DNA of 64,000 nt from Edaphochlamys debaryana (taxonomy: Eukaryota > Chlorophyta > Chlorophyceae > Chlamydomonadales), in assembly GCA_016858145.1 (NCBI GenBank), contig JAEHOE010000044.1, forward strand, positions 188,501 to 252,500, written 5' to 3'. Position 1 is the first letter of the stretch. Each line of letters opens with the position of its first letter. Of the stretch, positions 40,129 through 52,600 are shown piece after piece. Both the position numbers and the translations under genes were made by a program. The notes beneath the pieces are model-generated. The model ran no database searches and was not told the origin of the DNA. It saw nothing but the letters and a program-made list of their open reading frames with translations.

Positions 40129-43100
40129 CTACGGCCAAGGCGGCGGCGGAGGCGCCTCCACCGCTTGCTGCGCCCCGCCTGGCCCCGCCGGGCCCCCACC
40201 CTCGTACCCAGTTAGGGCCGCCAAGCCTGGGGCCGTGCCCACAGCCCGCTGAGGCGGCAGCGACTGCCCCCACGCGGGCTGCGCCTGCGCCTGCGCCACC
40301 CCCTGCGCCTGCGCCCCCCCCGGGCCCTGCGGTTGCTGCCCGTCCGCCGATGCGCCCCGAAACCCTCCGCCCCCGCGGCTCCGCGTCTCCCCCAGCGCCT
40401 CAGAGAAGGACCAGCACGCCGCCGTCGGCTCGTCGCCCATGCCCACCGCGCTCTCCACGGACCCGCCGCCGCCGCCACCGCCGCCACCGCTGCCGCCGCC
40501 GCTCACGTCGGTGGGGCTGGCACTGAGCAGCTGCAGCGGCAGTGGGTGGGGCGGTGCGGGCGGTGGCTCCTCAGCGACGGTCGCTAGCGGCTGCTGCTGC
40601 CAGGGGTGCTGTGGGGACAGCGGTGGAGACTGCGGCGGGGGCTGCAGAGGTGGCGCAGCGGCGGCGCCGAAGGGGCTTGCGCCCGTCCCGGCGGCGATGG
40701 TGGAAAACGGGCTGGCTCCGCCGCCGCCAGCCGCGGCCATGGCCCCAAAGGGGCCTCCCCCACCTCCACCCCCACCTCCACCCCCTCCACCGCTGCCGCT
40801 GCCGCTGCCGCCAGCCACTGCGGCCACAGCTCCGAAAGGGCCGCCGAAGGGCCCCCCTCCCCCACCAGCAGCGGCAGCGCCGAGCGGGCTCCGCACGCCG
40901 ACCTGGGCCTGGGCCTGGGCCTGGGCCTGCTGCAGCCCGGGCCCGCCCGGGCCCAGGCTGGCAGCCAGGTCGAAAAATGGTGACCACTTGCGCTCCACGA
41001 GGCCCCGTACGTACTGCCGGTCCGCCCCCACCAGTCCGAGTCCGGCCGGGCTGGCTGGAACGGCCGGACTGGGATGGGTGGGCGGCGGGGCCGGATCCGG
41101 CAGCATCACTGGATCTGGATTCAGCGCCAGCCAGGGCGTGCGGCCGTGCGCCAACTGCTGCGCGGTCCCCGACAGGGCCAGGGCGCGTTGAGTCCCCGTC
41201 CTCGCGAACGAATTTGCGTCGGGGGCTGGAGCGGGGGCTGGAGCGGGGGCCTGCTGAGGGGCTGCGTGGGGGTTTGGGTTGTGCGGCCGGGCCGTGGGGA
41301 GGGCGAGTGTGACCATGAGCGCCGCGCTCTCCGAGGCGCCGGAGCAGGCCCGATCCGGCAGGCCGGCGGAGGAGGACGTCTGCAGGAGCGCCGGCGGCGG
41401 CGGCGGCTCAGCGGCCGGCGGCGGCGGCGGCTGCCAGGTGTCCCGCTGGGCCTGCAGGGGGCCGCCCGCGGTGCCACGTGCTTCGCCCGGGCTGCCTCCG
41501 CCGCCGCCGCCGCCAGGGCTGACGGGCCCGAATAGGGCCACCGTACCGCGGCTACCGGCGCCGCCGGCGGCGGCGGCAGGCCCGCCCGGGCCCGCCGCGC
41601 TCCCCAGCGGCGGCGGAGGCGGCAGCGCCTGGAAGCTGAAGGGTGACCACTTCTCCTTGACCAGCTGCTGCAGCACCTGCTTCTGCTCGCTCGCCAGGCC
41701 CTGAGCGAACAGAGCCACCTCCGCCGGCGGCGCCGTCGCCGCCACGGGCAGCGCCGCCAGCGTCGGCGGCGGCAGCGGCGGCGCCAGGGCGTTCAGGACG
41801 CGGGCGGGCATGAACGTGACGGACTGGGGCGGCGGCGGCGGCCGCACGCTCACGCTGCCATGCACCCCCACCGCCGCCGCCGCCGGCACCGCCGCCGGCT
41901 CTGGCCCGTCCTGCTTCATTCCTGCAAGAAGGCGGGGTACGGACGCAAAGGTGCCGGGCGGACGGAATTGGGGCTCCGGCGGCGGCGGCGCCTCCGAGGC
42001 GACGGCGGCTGCTGCTGCAGCGGCGGCGATCGAGTCTGCGTCGCTCCACGCCAGCGTCCGCCGGCCCGACCCCGCCGCGTCCTCCACCCCCGACGGGTTC
42101 AGCGACGGCAGCTGGAGGGTCCCCGAGCTGCTGCCAGCGGCACGAGGCGCCGCCTCCGCCGCGCCGCTGCCGCTGCTGCCGCCGCCAGCTGCCGCCGGAG
42201 CCTGCCGCGCCGCCGCCGCCGGGCCCAGGGCGCCCAGCAGGCGCGGCGCGGTTGGGAAGTTGGGCGGCGGCGGCGGCAGCGTCAGCGGCACCGCCACCTC
42301 GGAGACGGTGGCGGCGGCGGCAGCAACGGCGGCGTCTACGGACTGCAGCGCCCGCTCCCCCGGGTCCTCCACCTCCAAGGAGGGGCTCAGCGTCGGAGGC
42401 CGGCCGCCCTCCCAGCTGCTGTTCGGGTCGGGCTGCGCGCTGGGCCCGCCGCCGGCGGTTGCGCCTGCCGCCAGGCGCGCCGCCGCCGCCGCCACCAACG
42501 AGGCCACCGTCGGAGCCGGCGGCTGCGACGGAGCCAGCGGCGGCGGCGGACAGAGCTCGGAAAAGGGCGGCGGCGACGGCGCCGCCGCCACCGCGACGGC
42601 GTGCCCCGGCGGCGGCCAGGTCTGCGGCGCGAGGCCGCCGCGCGCCGCCGCCGCCGCCCCCGCGGCGCCGCTCTTCCGCCGCCGCTCGCTCTTCTCCTCC
42701 CGCTCCGGCACCGTCACCCACGTCCACAGCTGCTCGCCCGCGCTCACGCCCCACAGCCCTCCCCCGCCGCCGCCGCCGCCGCCGCCCAGCACCGCCGGCG
42801 GCGCGCTGTGGTGCGGCGGCCGCTGCGCCAGGCCCGCTGCGTCCGCGCCCCCCTGCCCCGAGCCCGGCAGGTTGAGCGGGTGCTGCGGCTCCCAGGGCTG
42901 CACCAGGGAGGGCAGCCCGCGCGCCGCCTGCTGCGCCGCCATGGCCCGGGCAAAGATGGCCTGCAGGGGGGGGCGCGAGGCGCGGAGAGGGCAGGTGCGG
43001 GGAGCGGCGTCGCTGAATACCGGGCATCAGCTATGGAAAGTCGTCCTGGCCCGGCCCGTCAGCCACGCAGGCCCCCCAAGCGCGGGACACTCCCCTTCCT

Positions 43101-45998
43101 GCCCACCTCCCAGTCCCCCAGTACCGGAGGCCGGTGCGTACGCTCCCCTTCTTCCCTCTCTTCCACCCCCCCCGGGCTCACCTGCAGGGCGTCCGCGTAG
43201 CCCATCCCGGAGGCGGTCACTGTGGCGGGTGCGGGCGGGAAGGGCTGCAGCCCGGAGGGACTCTGCCGCGACCCGGACCCGGACCCAGACCCCGACGGCG
43301 GCCGCGCGGGCGGCTGCGGCTGCTGCGAGGAGCGGCGCGAGTGGGGCCGCGAGCCGCCGCCGCCGCCACAGGGCTGCAGCGGCGCTACGACGGAAGACGA
43401 GGGGCCGCTGAAAGTGAAGCCGTCCAAGGAGACACGCGCCGAGTGGCGCAGCCGAAAGGCGCCGCTGAGCGGTCCCGTGGTGGGGGCGCCACTGCTGGGA
43501 CCCGCCGCCGAGCCGTTCGCCGCCGCCGATGCCGCAGCGGCGCTGTACGGGTCGAGCGGCAGCGGCACGACCGGCAGTTGGCCGCTCGCGATGTAGCCGC
43601 CGCCGGACGGCCCGCTCTGGCCGCCGTAGCCCCCCGCGCCGCTGCTGATCGTACCGGCGCCGATGCCAGAGTTGCCGTACGCCCCTGAGCTGGCGTTGCC
43701 GTACGCCCCTGAGCTGGCGTTGCCGTACGTCCCTGAGCTGGCGTTGCCGTACGCGGGGGAGCTGAAGAGCGCGGCCAGGTTGGCCTCGTGCACGATGGGG
43801 TTGAGCGACAGCCGCCGCGCCGCCGCAGCCGCCGCCGAGCTGCTGCCGCTGCCGCCGTCGCCGCCCGCCGCCGCCGCCATGAAGGCCCGCTGGCTGCTGG
43901 CGTTGGAGCGCACGCGGGGGAGGCCGGGGAGCACGTCCGGCTCCGAGTTCTCCCGCAGACCCCCCAGCGTCGCCTGCGGGGAGGGAGCGTGATGGGGCCG
44001 GGGGGGGTGGGCCGGGGTCAATGGTGCAGGCCCAGGTGTTGCGGCTGTGCGTGGAGATGCACGCGCCAGCTGTGGCCTGAGCGCGCAGAATCGCGGCGAT
44101 GGCGTGGCCGCAGCCCGGAGTGTTGCACGGCTGGCCCCTTCCATCCAGCCCTCTCAGAGCCCAGAGCCTCCCAGCCCGTTCCTTGCCGCAAATGGTTGCC
44201 GCACACATGCGCCCGCCCTTCCCCCACTCCCCGCCGCAGCCTGCCCCGTCGCTCTTCTCCAGCCCCAGTCCCCCCTGCTCCCCCCTACTCCCCCAAGGAC
44301 TAGGGTGTGAAGCTCTCCCTCGCTGGCCGCCGCACAACACCCTACCCTCCTTCCCCCCTCCCCCCCCCCCTCCCCCCCCCACCAGCTTGAGGGCCGCCAG
44401 GGTGCCCCGAATGAACGCCGCCTCCTCCGCCTTGGCGCCCCCCCGCCCCGGCGCCGCGCCGCCCGCCCCCGAGCGCGAGGACGCGGCCCCGCCCGGGCCC
44501 CCCGGGCCCCCCGGGCCCAGGCCCAGGCCCATGCGCGGGTAGGCCCCCGAGGCCCCCTCCGAGGGCGAGGGCAGTCCGTCGTCCTCCGTGTCCTCCCCGC
44601 TGGAGATGGACACCGTGGAGTCGTCGTCCAGCAGGGCCTGGGGGGGAGGGGCGGAAGGATGTCGGGGAGGAGGGCTGGGATGGAGGTGGAGGGGGTGGAG
44701 GGGACGTTTGAACCTGACCGCGAGCGCGATCTTCTGTCCTACATAACGCGGAGGAGTGTGTACAAAATGCGCACGAGTGAAGCGGAGTGAAGCGGAGTGA
44801 GGCGAATTGGAGTGGAGTGGAGTGGAGTGGAGTGGGGGTCGTGCAGGTGCCACAGCAGGAGCTCCTGGGTGCCAGGGCAGGCTGTTGAGGTGGCCCACCA
44901 CAGGCCCCTGCCCGGGCCCCGCCCAGGCCCTACCCAGGCCCCGTCCAGGCCCCGGCCCCGCGCCCTGCCCACCTGTGCCGGCAGGTCCGGCGGGTACGCT
45001 GCGAGCGCCGCCAGCGTCGCCAGCGAGGGGCCCCGTACGCTGCTGCCGCCGCCGGCGCCCAGCGTGCCGCCGCCGCCGCCGCCCGACAGCGCCATGGACG
45101 ACGGAGGCCGACTGCCGTTGCAGCCGCCGCCGCCGCCCTGCGCGTTGCTGTGCAGCGAGCGGCTGGGCATGGGGCTGATGCGCGCCACCGCCGCCACCGC
45201 CACCGCCGCCGCATCCACCATGGAAGCCAGCGAGGCCCCGCCCATGGCCAAAAGGCTGGCCACCTCCGCCGCGTGCAGCTGAGCCAGAGTCATGCCGCTG
45301 CCATCGTCCCCGCCGCCGCCGTACAGCTGGCCGCGGCGGCTGTCGGGCGCGGCGGAGGGGTAGTACGGCTCGGTTGTGTCGTACTGCGCTGGGGCGAGGT
45401 CGCTGCCGGAGGCCTGCAGGGCGCGCGCGTGGGGCGCTGAGGCGGGCTGCGGCGCGGGGGGCAGGGCGCCGGCGCCGGCGCGGGCCGAGGCGCTCAGGCC
45501 CACGGCGGCGGCGACGGCGGCAACGGCAGCCCCGGCCGAGGCGTGGCCGGGCCGGGGCACGCCCGGGTCCGACGCCGGCGCGGACCCGGGGCTCCGCACG
45601 CCCGTGCTCCCGCCGCTGCCGTGCGCTCTGGGGTTGTTGGCTGGGGGCTCGCCTGTGCGGCTGACTGTCGCACTCGTCCTCACTGCAGCCGTACCGCCGC
45701 TGACTGTCGCGTTAGCGTCCGCCGTTATTGTCTCCGCGGGTGAGCGCGGTTGCGCGGTCGGCAACGCGGAGCCGACGGCGAGCAGCTTGTCGACGGGCGC
45801 ATGCACGTTTGATGCAGTCACGCCGCAGTCGCTGGACCAGTCCAGCCCGCCGCCCTTCGCCGTCGTATGCCCCTTGGACGCATCCTTCTTTGCGCCATTA
45901 GAGTGACCAGGTCCCACGCCCTTGAGAGCGGGGCTGGGCGCCGGTTCCCGCTCGGCGCCAGGATGTCTGCCGCCCAGGCAACCCCAGCACCACCTCAT
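40129..45998 (-). CDS. Low-complexity protein of unknown function with two KWSPF repeats
   Basis: Four exons (minus order): 45998-44973, 44637-44383, 43973-43182, 42960-40129; all phase 0, 1634 codons plus stop. I do not recognise the family. The protein is dominated by Ala, Gly, Pro and Ser. It starts MRWCWGCLGG, whose cysteines could be acylated. More ordered pieces are an Ala/Met-rich helix-like stretch near residue 230, a Ser/Asp acidic patch DDDSTVSISSGEDTEDD, four tandem copies of YGNASSGA-like repeats (about 43660-43760), and two similar motifs about 220 residues apart: LVKEKWSPF (about 41640-41680) and LVERKWSPF (about 40975-41010). A (Gln-Ala)n run lies near 40905-40935. Exon boundaries follow the G-run/C-run intron style, which supports a real gene. 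It is divergent from the copper ATPase gene. A regulatory or scaffold protein is possible but unsupported. Confidence 0.7.
44777..44835. repeat. GGAGT pentanucleotide microsatellite in an intron
   Basis: Imperfect GAAGCGGAGT units change into perfect GGAGT units inside intron 1 of the low-complexity gene. Probably replication slippage. Confidence 0.8.
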
Positions 45999-46684
45999 TC
46001 ATACGCGCTGCACGCGGTTTGATTTTGCCATGATGCTGTGATGACGGCTTAACGCGCACGCGTGGTCACGCGTCGCAGGCCAGCGCGGCAGCGGCCAATA
46101 TGATGTGCCGCTCTGCCCGTCCAGGTTGATGGACGAGTTCAGAGCTGCTAGCCTCAGCTTATGAAGCCTGGGATGGTTGCGGAAGCTGCACTCCTACAAC
46201 GGGCTGCCCGACTTTAGCTCGCTCAGGCACGCATAGCTACGTCACGAACAAGTGCGGAGAGAGTCAATGACTACGCGTGTGGCAGGAGGGGCGATGGCTG
46301 CGTCGATGGAGAGCCGATTGTTATGTTGCAACACAGATGACAGGGCAGCCAGCGAGCTGGTCGACGAGTGTGCTTGTTTCGTGTAGGAATAGGAAACTGC
46401 TGTCACACTATCGTCAGGCGCTTGACTGTATCCCAGGCCGCACTGCTTGCACGCGACCTAGTCCCCACCGGGTCTTCGCCGGCGCGATCAAGGACTGTCA
46501 TTCTGTAACTCTCTTGGACTTGCCTAGCTTCTGAGCGTCCAGCCCGGCAAGCCGAGCTAAGCCTAACGTCTCTCGCAGGCTGGGGACCTGGGCTGCTCCT
46601 CGTCCCCCGCCGACCTCCTCGAGCTCCACCCAGAGCCTCAGGAGCTGTGTTGGCGCAAGATCGGGTCACGTGTGACGACCAGCC
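45999..46684. other. Divergent promoter region, no gene
   Basis: A 686-bp gap between the minus-strand gene starting at 45998 and the copper ATPase starting at 46685. Both promoters must lie in or near it. No GTAC copper-response core was found in this gap, and no TATA box stands out. Confidence 0.5.
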
Positions 46685-49600
46685 ATGGCGATGGCCCCGA
46701 TGTGCCTCGGCGCGTCGGCTGGAGCGCGCTGGCGCGTGCTCCCCAATGCACGTCGCGCCTACAGCTGCGCTGCCTCCGGGTGCCTGGTAGCTCACCGGCC
46801 AGTGACCGTGAGCTGCTATGCCAGGGCGGGCAAAACATCTCTGCCCCCGCCAACCCCGGCGCTTGGGGCCGGTCCGCTCCCGCTGCTGCGTGGGGCCCTT
46901 CGCACCGGCCTGTTCCGATCCCCGGGGCTGGCACTAGGCCCCGGTACGGCACTTGGGCTGGCAACTAGGGCTGCGGCGACGGAGCCAAAGACAGGTGAGC
47001 GGGGCACACATAGCAGGCAGGCCCTCGGGGTGGGGCCCAGGGGCTTGGGGGCTGGAGGCTGCGACGTGCGGGAACAGCTGACAAGGGGGGCCGTGGCAAG
47101 TGCTGGGGCAGGCGGGTGCGCTGTGGGGGCCGCCGACCGTGCGTATCGGCGCCGGCGGCAGGCCATGCCGGCGCCCGCGGCAGCGTGGAGCTTGCAGCGC
47201 AGGCGGTGACGTGGGTGCGAGCCCCGGACGCACTGCAGGGCCTGCCCCATGCCCCATGCCCCGGCCCCAACACCTGCAGCCAGGCTGGAGACACGTAGCC
47301 ACGTCCTTGCTCCAGGGCAGCCGTGCTCCTGCCTGACCATGCGCCCCTCCCCCCCATGCCCCTCGGCCCCCGCCCCCCCGGCGCGTGGCGAGCAGCCGAG
47401 GCCCCGGCGCAGGCGGCCGCGGCGGCTCCCCCCGGCCCGGGCGCGGAGGTTGTGGAGACGGTGCTGCTGCAGGCGAGGGCAAGGGCGGGGGGGGGCCGGG
47501 GGGGGGGGGGCGCGAGGGCGGGGGGGCGGGCACGGGCACGCAGGGGCTGAGACCGGGGGGCCACCGGGGGCGTGCGTAGGCCTGCTGGGGGCTGAGGGCT
47601 GGGGGGCAGTGCTCAAGGGTCAGGCACTTGAGGCTGGCACAGGGGGAGGGGCCGGGGCTGGGCAAACTCGCACGCGCTGGTCGATAGCCGTAGGTAGGGC
47701 TGGGGCTGCGGCTGGGGCTGCGGCTGGGGCTGCGGCTGGGCACAGACAGTCTTGATGCGCATGCATGCATTCGGCGGGGCAGCCCGGCTCAGTGGCCGCC
47801 CCACGCCCTCCTCCGCCTGGCCCATCCCCTCCGCCCCTGGCCCCCCCCAACCCCCTGACCCCCCGACCCACCCCCTCCCCCCCAGGTGGGCGACATGAAG
47901 TGCGGCGCCTGCTCCGCGGCCGTGAAACGCATGCTGCTGACGCGGCCCGAGGTGGCGGCGGCGGCCGTCAACCTCATCACGGAGACGGCGGCGGTGCAAG
48001 TGCGGTGAGCGGGGGGGGGGCGCCTGGGGACGGGGGAGTGCAGGATGGGGAATGTATCTCGAATGCCGTAGACACCCTGTCGCCTCCAGCCCCCGGCCCG
48101 CCTCGCTTCCCACGCCCATGGCCCCCGACCTGCCCCCCGTCTAGCGCCTTCCTAGCCCGCTCCGAATCCTCCCCTCCGTCCCCTCCCCCCCCCAGGGGCT
48201 CCTCCGCCGAGCTGGGCCCCGCCCTGGCCGCCTTCGTGACGCAGCGGGGCTTCCCCTCGCGCCTGCGGGCGGGGGGCGCGGAGGGCGAGGAGGAGGAGGG
48301 GGCGGACCCGGGGGAGGCGGCGCGGAAGCGGGAGGTGGGGCGGGGCGGGGGGAGGGGGGCGGGGCGGGCAGGGGGCCGGGAAGCGGGGCGTGGGCATCCC
48401 TTTCCCCCCATGCCTCCCACCACGCCACGCTGCGCCCACAACGCCGTCCGCCCCCTGGCGTTCCTCCTCCGTCGTTTCAACAGCGACTACCCCACTCGTC
48501 TCAAACCTCCCCCGACACACAGCCCACCACCATCACCACCACCACCACCACCACACGCCTCCCCTCCCCCTCCCCTTCCCCCCTCCCTCGCCCCCTCCCG
48601 CAGGCCGAGGCCCAGCGCTCCCTGTGGGACCTGGGCCTGGCCTGGGCCCTGGTGGCCGCCTGCTGCCTGCACCACGCGGGCCACCTGCTGCACGCCGCGG
48701 GGCAGCACGGGGCGGCGCACGCCCCCGCGCTGGCGGCGCTGGCGGACCCCCGCCTGGGGGGGGCGCTGGGGGCGTTCGCGCTGCTGGGGCCGGGCAGGAG
48801 GTGGGTGGGAGGGGGGGAGGAGGGGGCGGGAGGGAGGAGTGGGGGTTTGTGGGGTGGAGGGATACGGGGGCGGTTGGGGCGGGCGTGGGATGGGGCAGGA
48901 GGGGCGGGACTGGGGAGAATTATTCGGCCATCCTCCAGCTCCATGCTCCTCCCCAATCGTTAACTATTCGTCTCTTGCTTGATGAACAACCCCATCAAAA
49001 ATACACACATCCTCGCGGGCCATCTGATTGCTTCCGATTTCTTCGTTGCCTAACACATCCTCACGTCATTCCCACCGCGCCCGGGTAGCGGGCACCCACA
49101 GTACCCCGCGCCCGCAACGCTTCCGCCAGACTCACCCCCCCTCCGCCCCACCTCCCCTCCCCCCCTCCCCCCTCCGCACCTCCCCCCCCCAGGCTGCTCA
49201 TGGACGGCTTCCGCTCCCTGGCCGCGGGCAACCCCAACATGAACTCGCTCGTGGGGCTGGGCTGCACCGCCTCGTTCGCGGCGGGGGCGGCGGGGGCGGC
49301 CGCGGGGGCCCTGCGCGAGGCGGGGGCGCTGGGCCCGGACGGGCCCGGCGGGGGCCTGGGTGTGGCCTTCGGGTCGCTGGCCTCGGGCCTGGACGCCTCC
49401 TTCCTGGAGGAGCCCGTCATGCTGCTGGCCTTCGTGCTGCTGGGCAGGGCGCTGGAGGCACGGGCCAAGGTGGGGGGGGGAGGGGGGGGGCTGCTGGGGG
49501 GGGGGGCAAACGGGCGTGAGGGGGCGTGAGGGGGCATGAAATGGCGGGAAATGGCTTGGTTACGGGCACGGGTGGCCGAGTGGCGCTGGAGGCGCGGATA

Positions 49601-52600
49601 GAGGTGGGGGCAGGGGCGATGTGGTGCTGGGGGGGAGGGCATGTGTAACAGGAAGGTGGCTGTATTGCGGGTTACGGAGCCGCGCATGCAGGCCTGGCCA
49701 TCCTCACCCCTCACACCTCTCCCCCCTCCCCCCCCCCCCCAGGTCCAGGCCGCCTCCGACCTGCAGTCCCTGGCCCGCCTCATCCCCGCCACCGCCCGAC
49801 TCGCACTCGACCCCGGCGCCATGCCCGCGCCCCGGGCCCCCGCGGCGGCGGCGGCGGCGGCTGCAGGCGGCGGCACGGCCCCCCCTGCCCCTGCCACCCC
49901 CGCTGTGGAGTTCCTGACGGTGCCCACGCGCAGTGTGCGGCCGGGGGATGTGCTGCGCGTGCTGCCGGGTGGGGCCGGGGGAGGGGACGGGGGGGGGGGG
50001 GAAAGGCCCGGGGGAAAGGGGAGGTGATGGGGCCAGAGGGAAGGGGGAGGCTGGGGGAGAGCGGGTGATGGGGGTTGAGCTGGGTAGAGGCGCCGGGCAG
50101 TGCAGTTCGCCACGTCCCTCGTTTCCTCACCCGCAACCGCACCCAACACTTCCTCACAAGCTCCCAACAGGCCCCATCGGCGAAGGTACAAACACCCTTC
50201 ACGCACTTCCTCCCGTGCCCCCGCATCGGGCAAGACGCTCAGAAAAATACCCCTGCCCCCCTGCCCCCACCCCTCATCCCCAGGCGAGAAGGTGCCGGTG
50301 GATGGGGAGGTGGTGGAGGGCGAGGCGGCCGCCGACGAGTCCCTGCTGAGCGGGGAGTCGGCGCTGGTGGCCAAGGGGCCCGGGGGGGCGCTGGTGGGGG
50401 GCACGGTGCTGTACGAGGGGGCGGTCACCATGCGGGCAACGGCCACCGGCGCACGGAGCACCGTGGCGGGTGGGTGGCGGGGGTGGGTGGGGGGTGGGGG
50501 GCCAGTCCTGACGGATGGAGGCAGGAATCAAGAACCCAGGGGCGCTGAGCGCCAGGCGGCGGGGTGGACTTGTTAGGGCGATGGCCCACCGCCCATGCTT
50601 CATGATGGCCTCGAGGCTCAACCCCCCCCTCCTCCTTAATACCCCTCCTCCCACCCTCCTCCCGTCCCCCCCCCCCACCCTCCCCGCCCCCCCAGGCATC
50701 GCCCGCCTGGTCTCCGACGCGCAGTCCCGCGAGGCCCCCGTGCAGCGCCTGGCGGACGCAGTGGCGGGGCGCTTCTGCTACTCGGTGATGGCGGCCTCGG
50801 CGGCCACCTTTGCCTTCTGGGCGCTGGCGGGGGGGCAGCTGTTCCCGCACGTGCTGGACGAGGTGGGGGGGGGGGGCGGGGGGGGGGGAGGAAGGGCTTG
50901 ATCTTCCAACAGATGGGAAATCGGAGGGAGAAAGCTGTGTGGCGGCAGCCAGCGAGCGAGCGGGGACGAGGGGTGTTGGGAGCTGAGCGGGAAGGGATCG
51001 CCTCGCCTCAGGGGGAATGGGGGGATTGAAGGGGACAGGGGAATGGAGGGGCTGGCTGTGAATCGAGGCGCACACGTTCTTGCAGCACGGCAGACGGGGC
51101 AGGGGCGGCTACGGAGCCAGGGCTTGCGGGAGGGGGGAGGCGCGGCCCCGCATGCAACTGGAGTGACGTAACCCCCCGTCCCCCCACCGCCTTGGCCGCA
51201 GGTGGCTGCGGGCAGCTGGGCGGCGGTGGAGGCGTCCTACCACAGCCACGGTGGGGGGCAGGGGGGATGGGAGAAAGGGGGGAAGGGGGGCAGGGGGGTC
51301 CAGGGGGGGAGCGGTGGCGGCGCTGCCGTGGGCCGGAGAGCGTGCGGAGGCCGGGCGTGGAGCGCCGGTGGGTGGCCGGCATCATACCATACCCGAACGC
51401 GTGCATCCCTCCCACCCCATCGCCAACCCCATCCTCAACCAACCCCATCCCCGCTTCCCATCCCCATCCCGCACCCCGGCTCCCCTCACCCCCAGGCGCA
51501 GGCGGCTGGGGCGGTGCCGCCGCCGCCGCCTGGGACGACGACTCCCTGCTGTCCCTCACCCCCGCGGCCCTGGCGCTGCGCCTGGCCGTGGACGTGCTGG
51601 TGGTGGCCTGCCCCTGCGCGCTGGGCCTGGCCACACCCACGGCGGTGCTGGTGGCGTCGTCGCTGGGGGCGCGGAGGGGGCTGCTGGTGGGCAGGGGGGA
51701 GGGAGGAGGGGGGGGCGTTCGCAGGGGTAGCGGAGGACCTCACGGGTTGGGGCCTGTGCCGCCGACGCAGCCGTCGACCCGCCTTCACCCCATAACCTCA
51801 TCCCCCCTCACCCCCCCCCCCCCCGCCCCCAGGTTCGCGGCGGGGACGTGCTCGAGCGCCTGGCGGCAGTGGACACCGTGCTGCTGGACAAGACCGGGAC
51901 CCTGACAGAGGGTGGGGGGGGCTACTGGGGGTGATCTTTGACGAGTTATAGTTTGGATAGCCCAGATGGCATGGCGGCAGCCAGCGAGCCCGGTGCGCAC
52001 CGAGATCCACAGTGGGGATGTGGGGGGGGCGGAAAGGGCGGAAAGGGGACGTGGGGGGAAAGGGGTGGGCGCCCCATGGCCTGGGCAGCTGCGTCCGATC
52101 CCCAACGCGGCGGTTAACGAGCCTTTGGCATTCCGCGTGCAGGCAAGCTGCGGGTGCTTGCCGTACAGACCATGTGGGGCAACGGCCAACCGTCCAACGG
52201 CCAACGGTCGGCCGCGACGGGCGAGGACGAGCTGCTGCGCCTGGCGGCGGCGGTGGAGGCGGCGACGCGGCACCCCCTGGCGGACGCAGTGCTGGCGGAG
52301 GCGGGCCGCCGCGGCCTGGCGGCGCCGCCGGCCGCCGACGCCGCCACCACCACCGCCGGCCGCGGCGTGCGGGCGCGCGTGGAGGGGCGCTGGGTGGCCG
52401 TGGGGCGGCGGGAGTGGGCGCTGGAGGCGGTCGGCGGCTCTGCCGCCGCCGCTGCGGCGGCTCCGCCGCCGCCGCCGCCGGAGGCGGCTGCCGCCGGCAC
52501 TAGCTGCGTGTGGGTGGCGGCGGAGGGCGAGGGCCTGGTGGGTCGCATCTGGCTCCGCGACACCCTGCGGCCGGACGCGGTGGCGACGGTGGCGGCGCTG

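Noticed and set aside
40333..43411. Long plus-strand open frames opposite the low-complexity gene
   Set aside because: Shadow frames of codon repeats with Arg/Ala/Gly bias. Intron borders match only the minus-strand reading.
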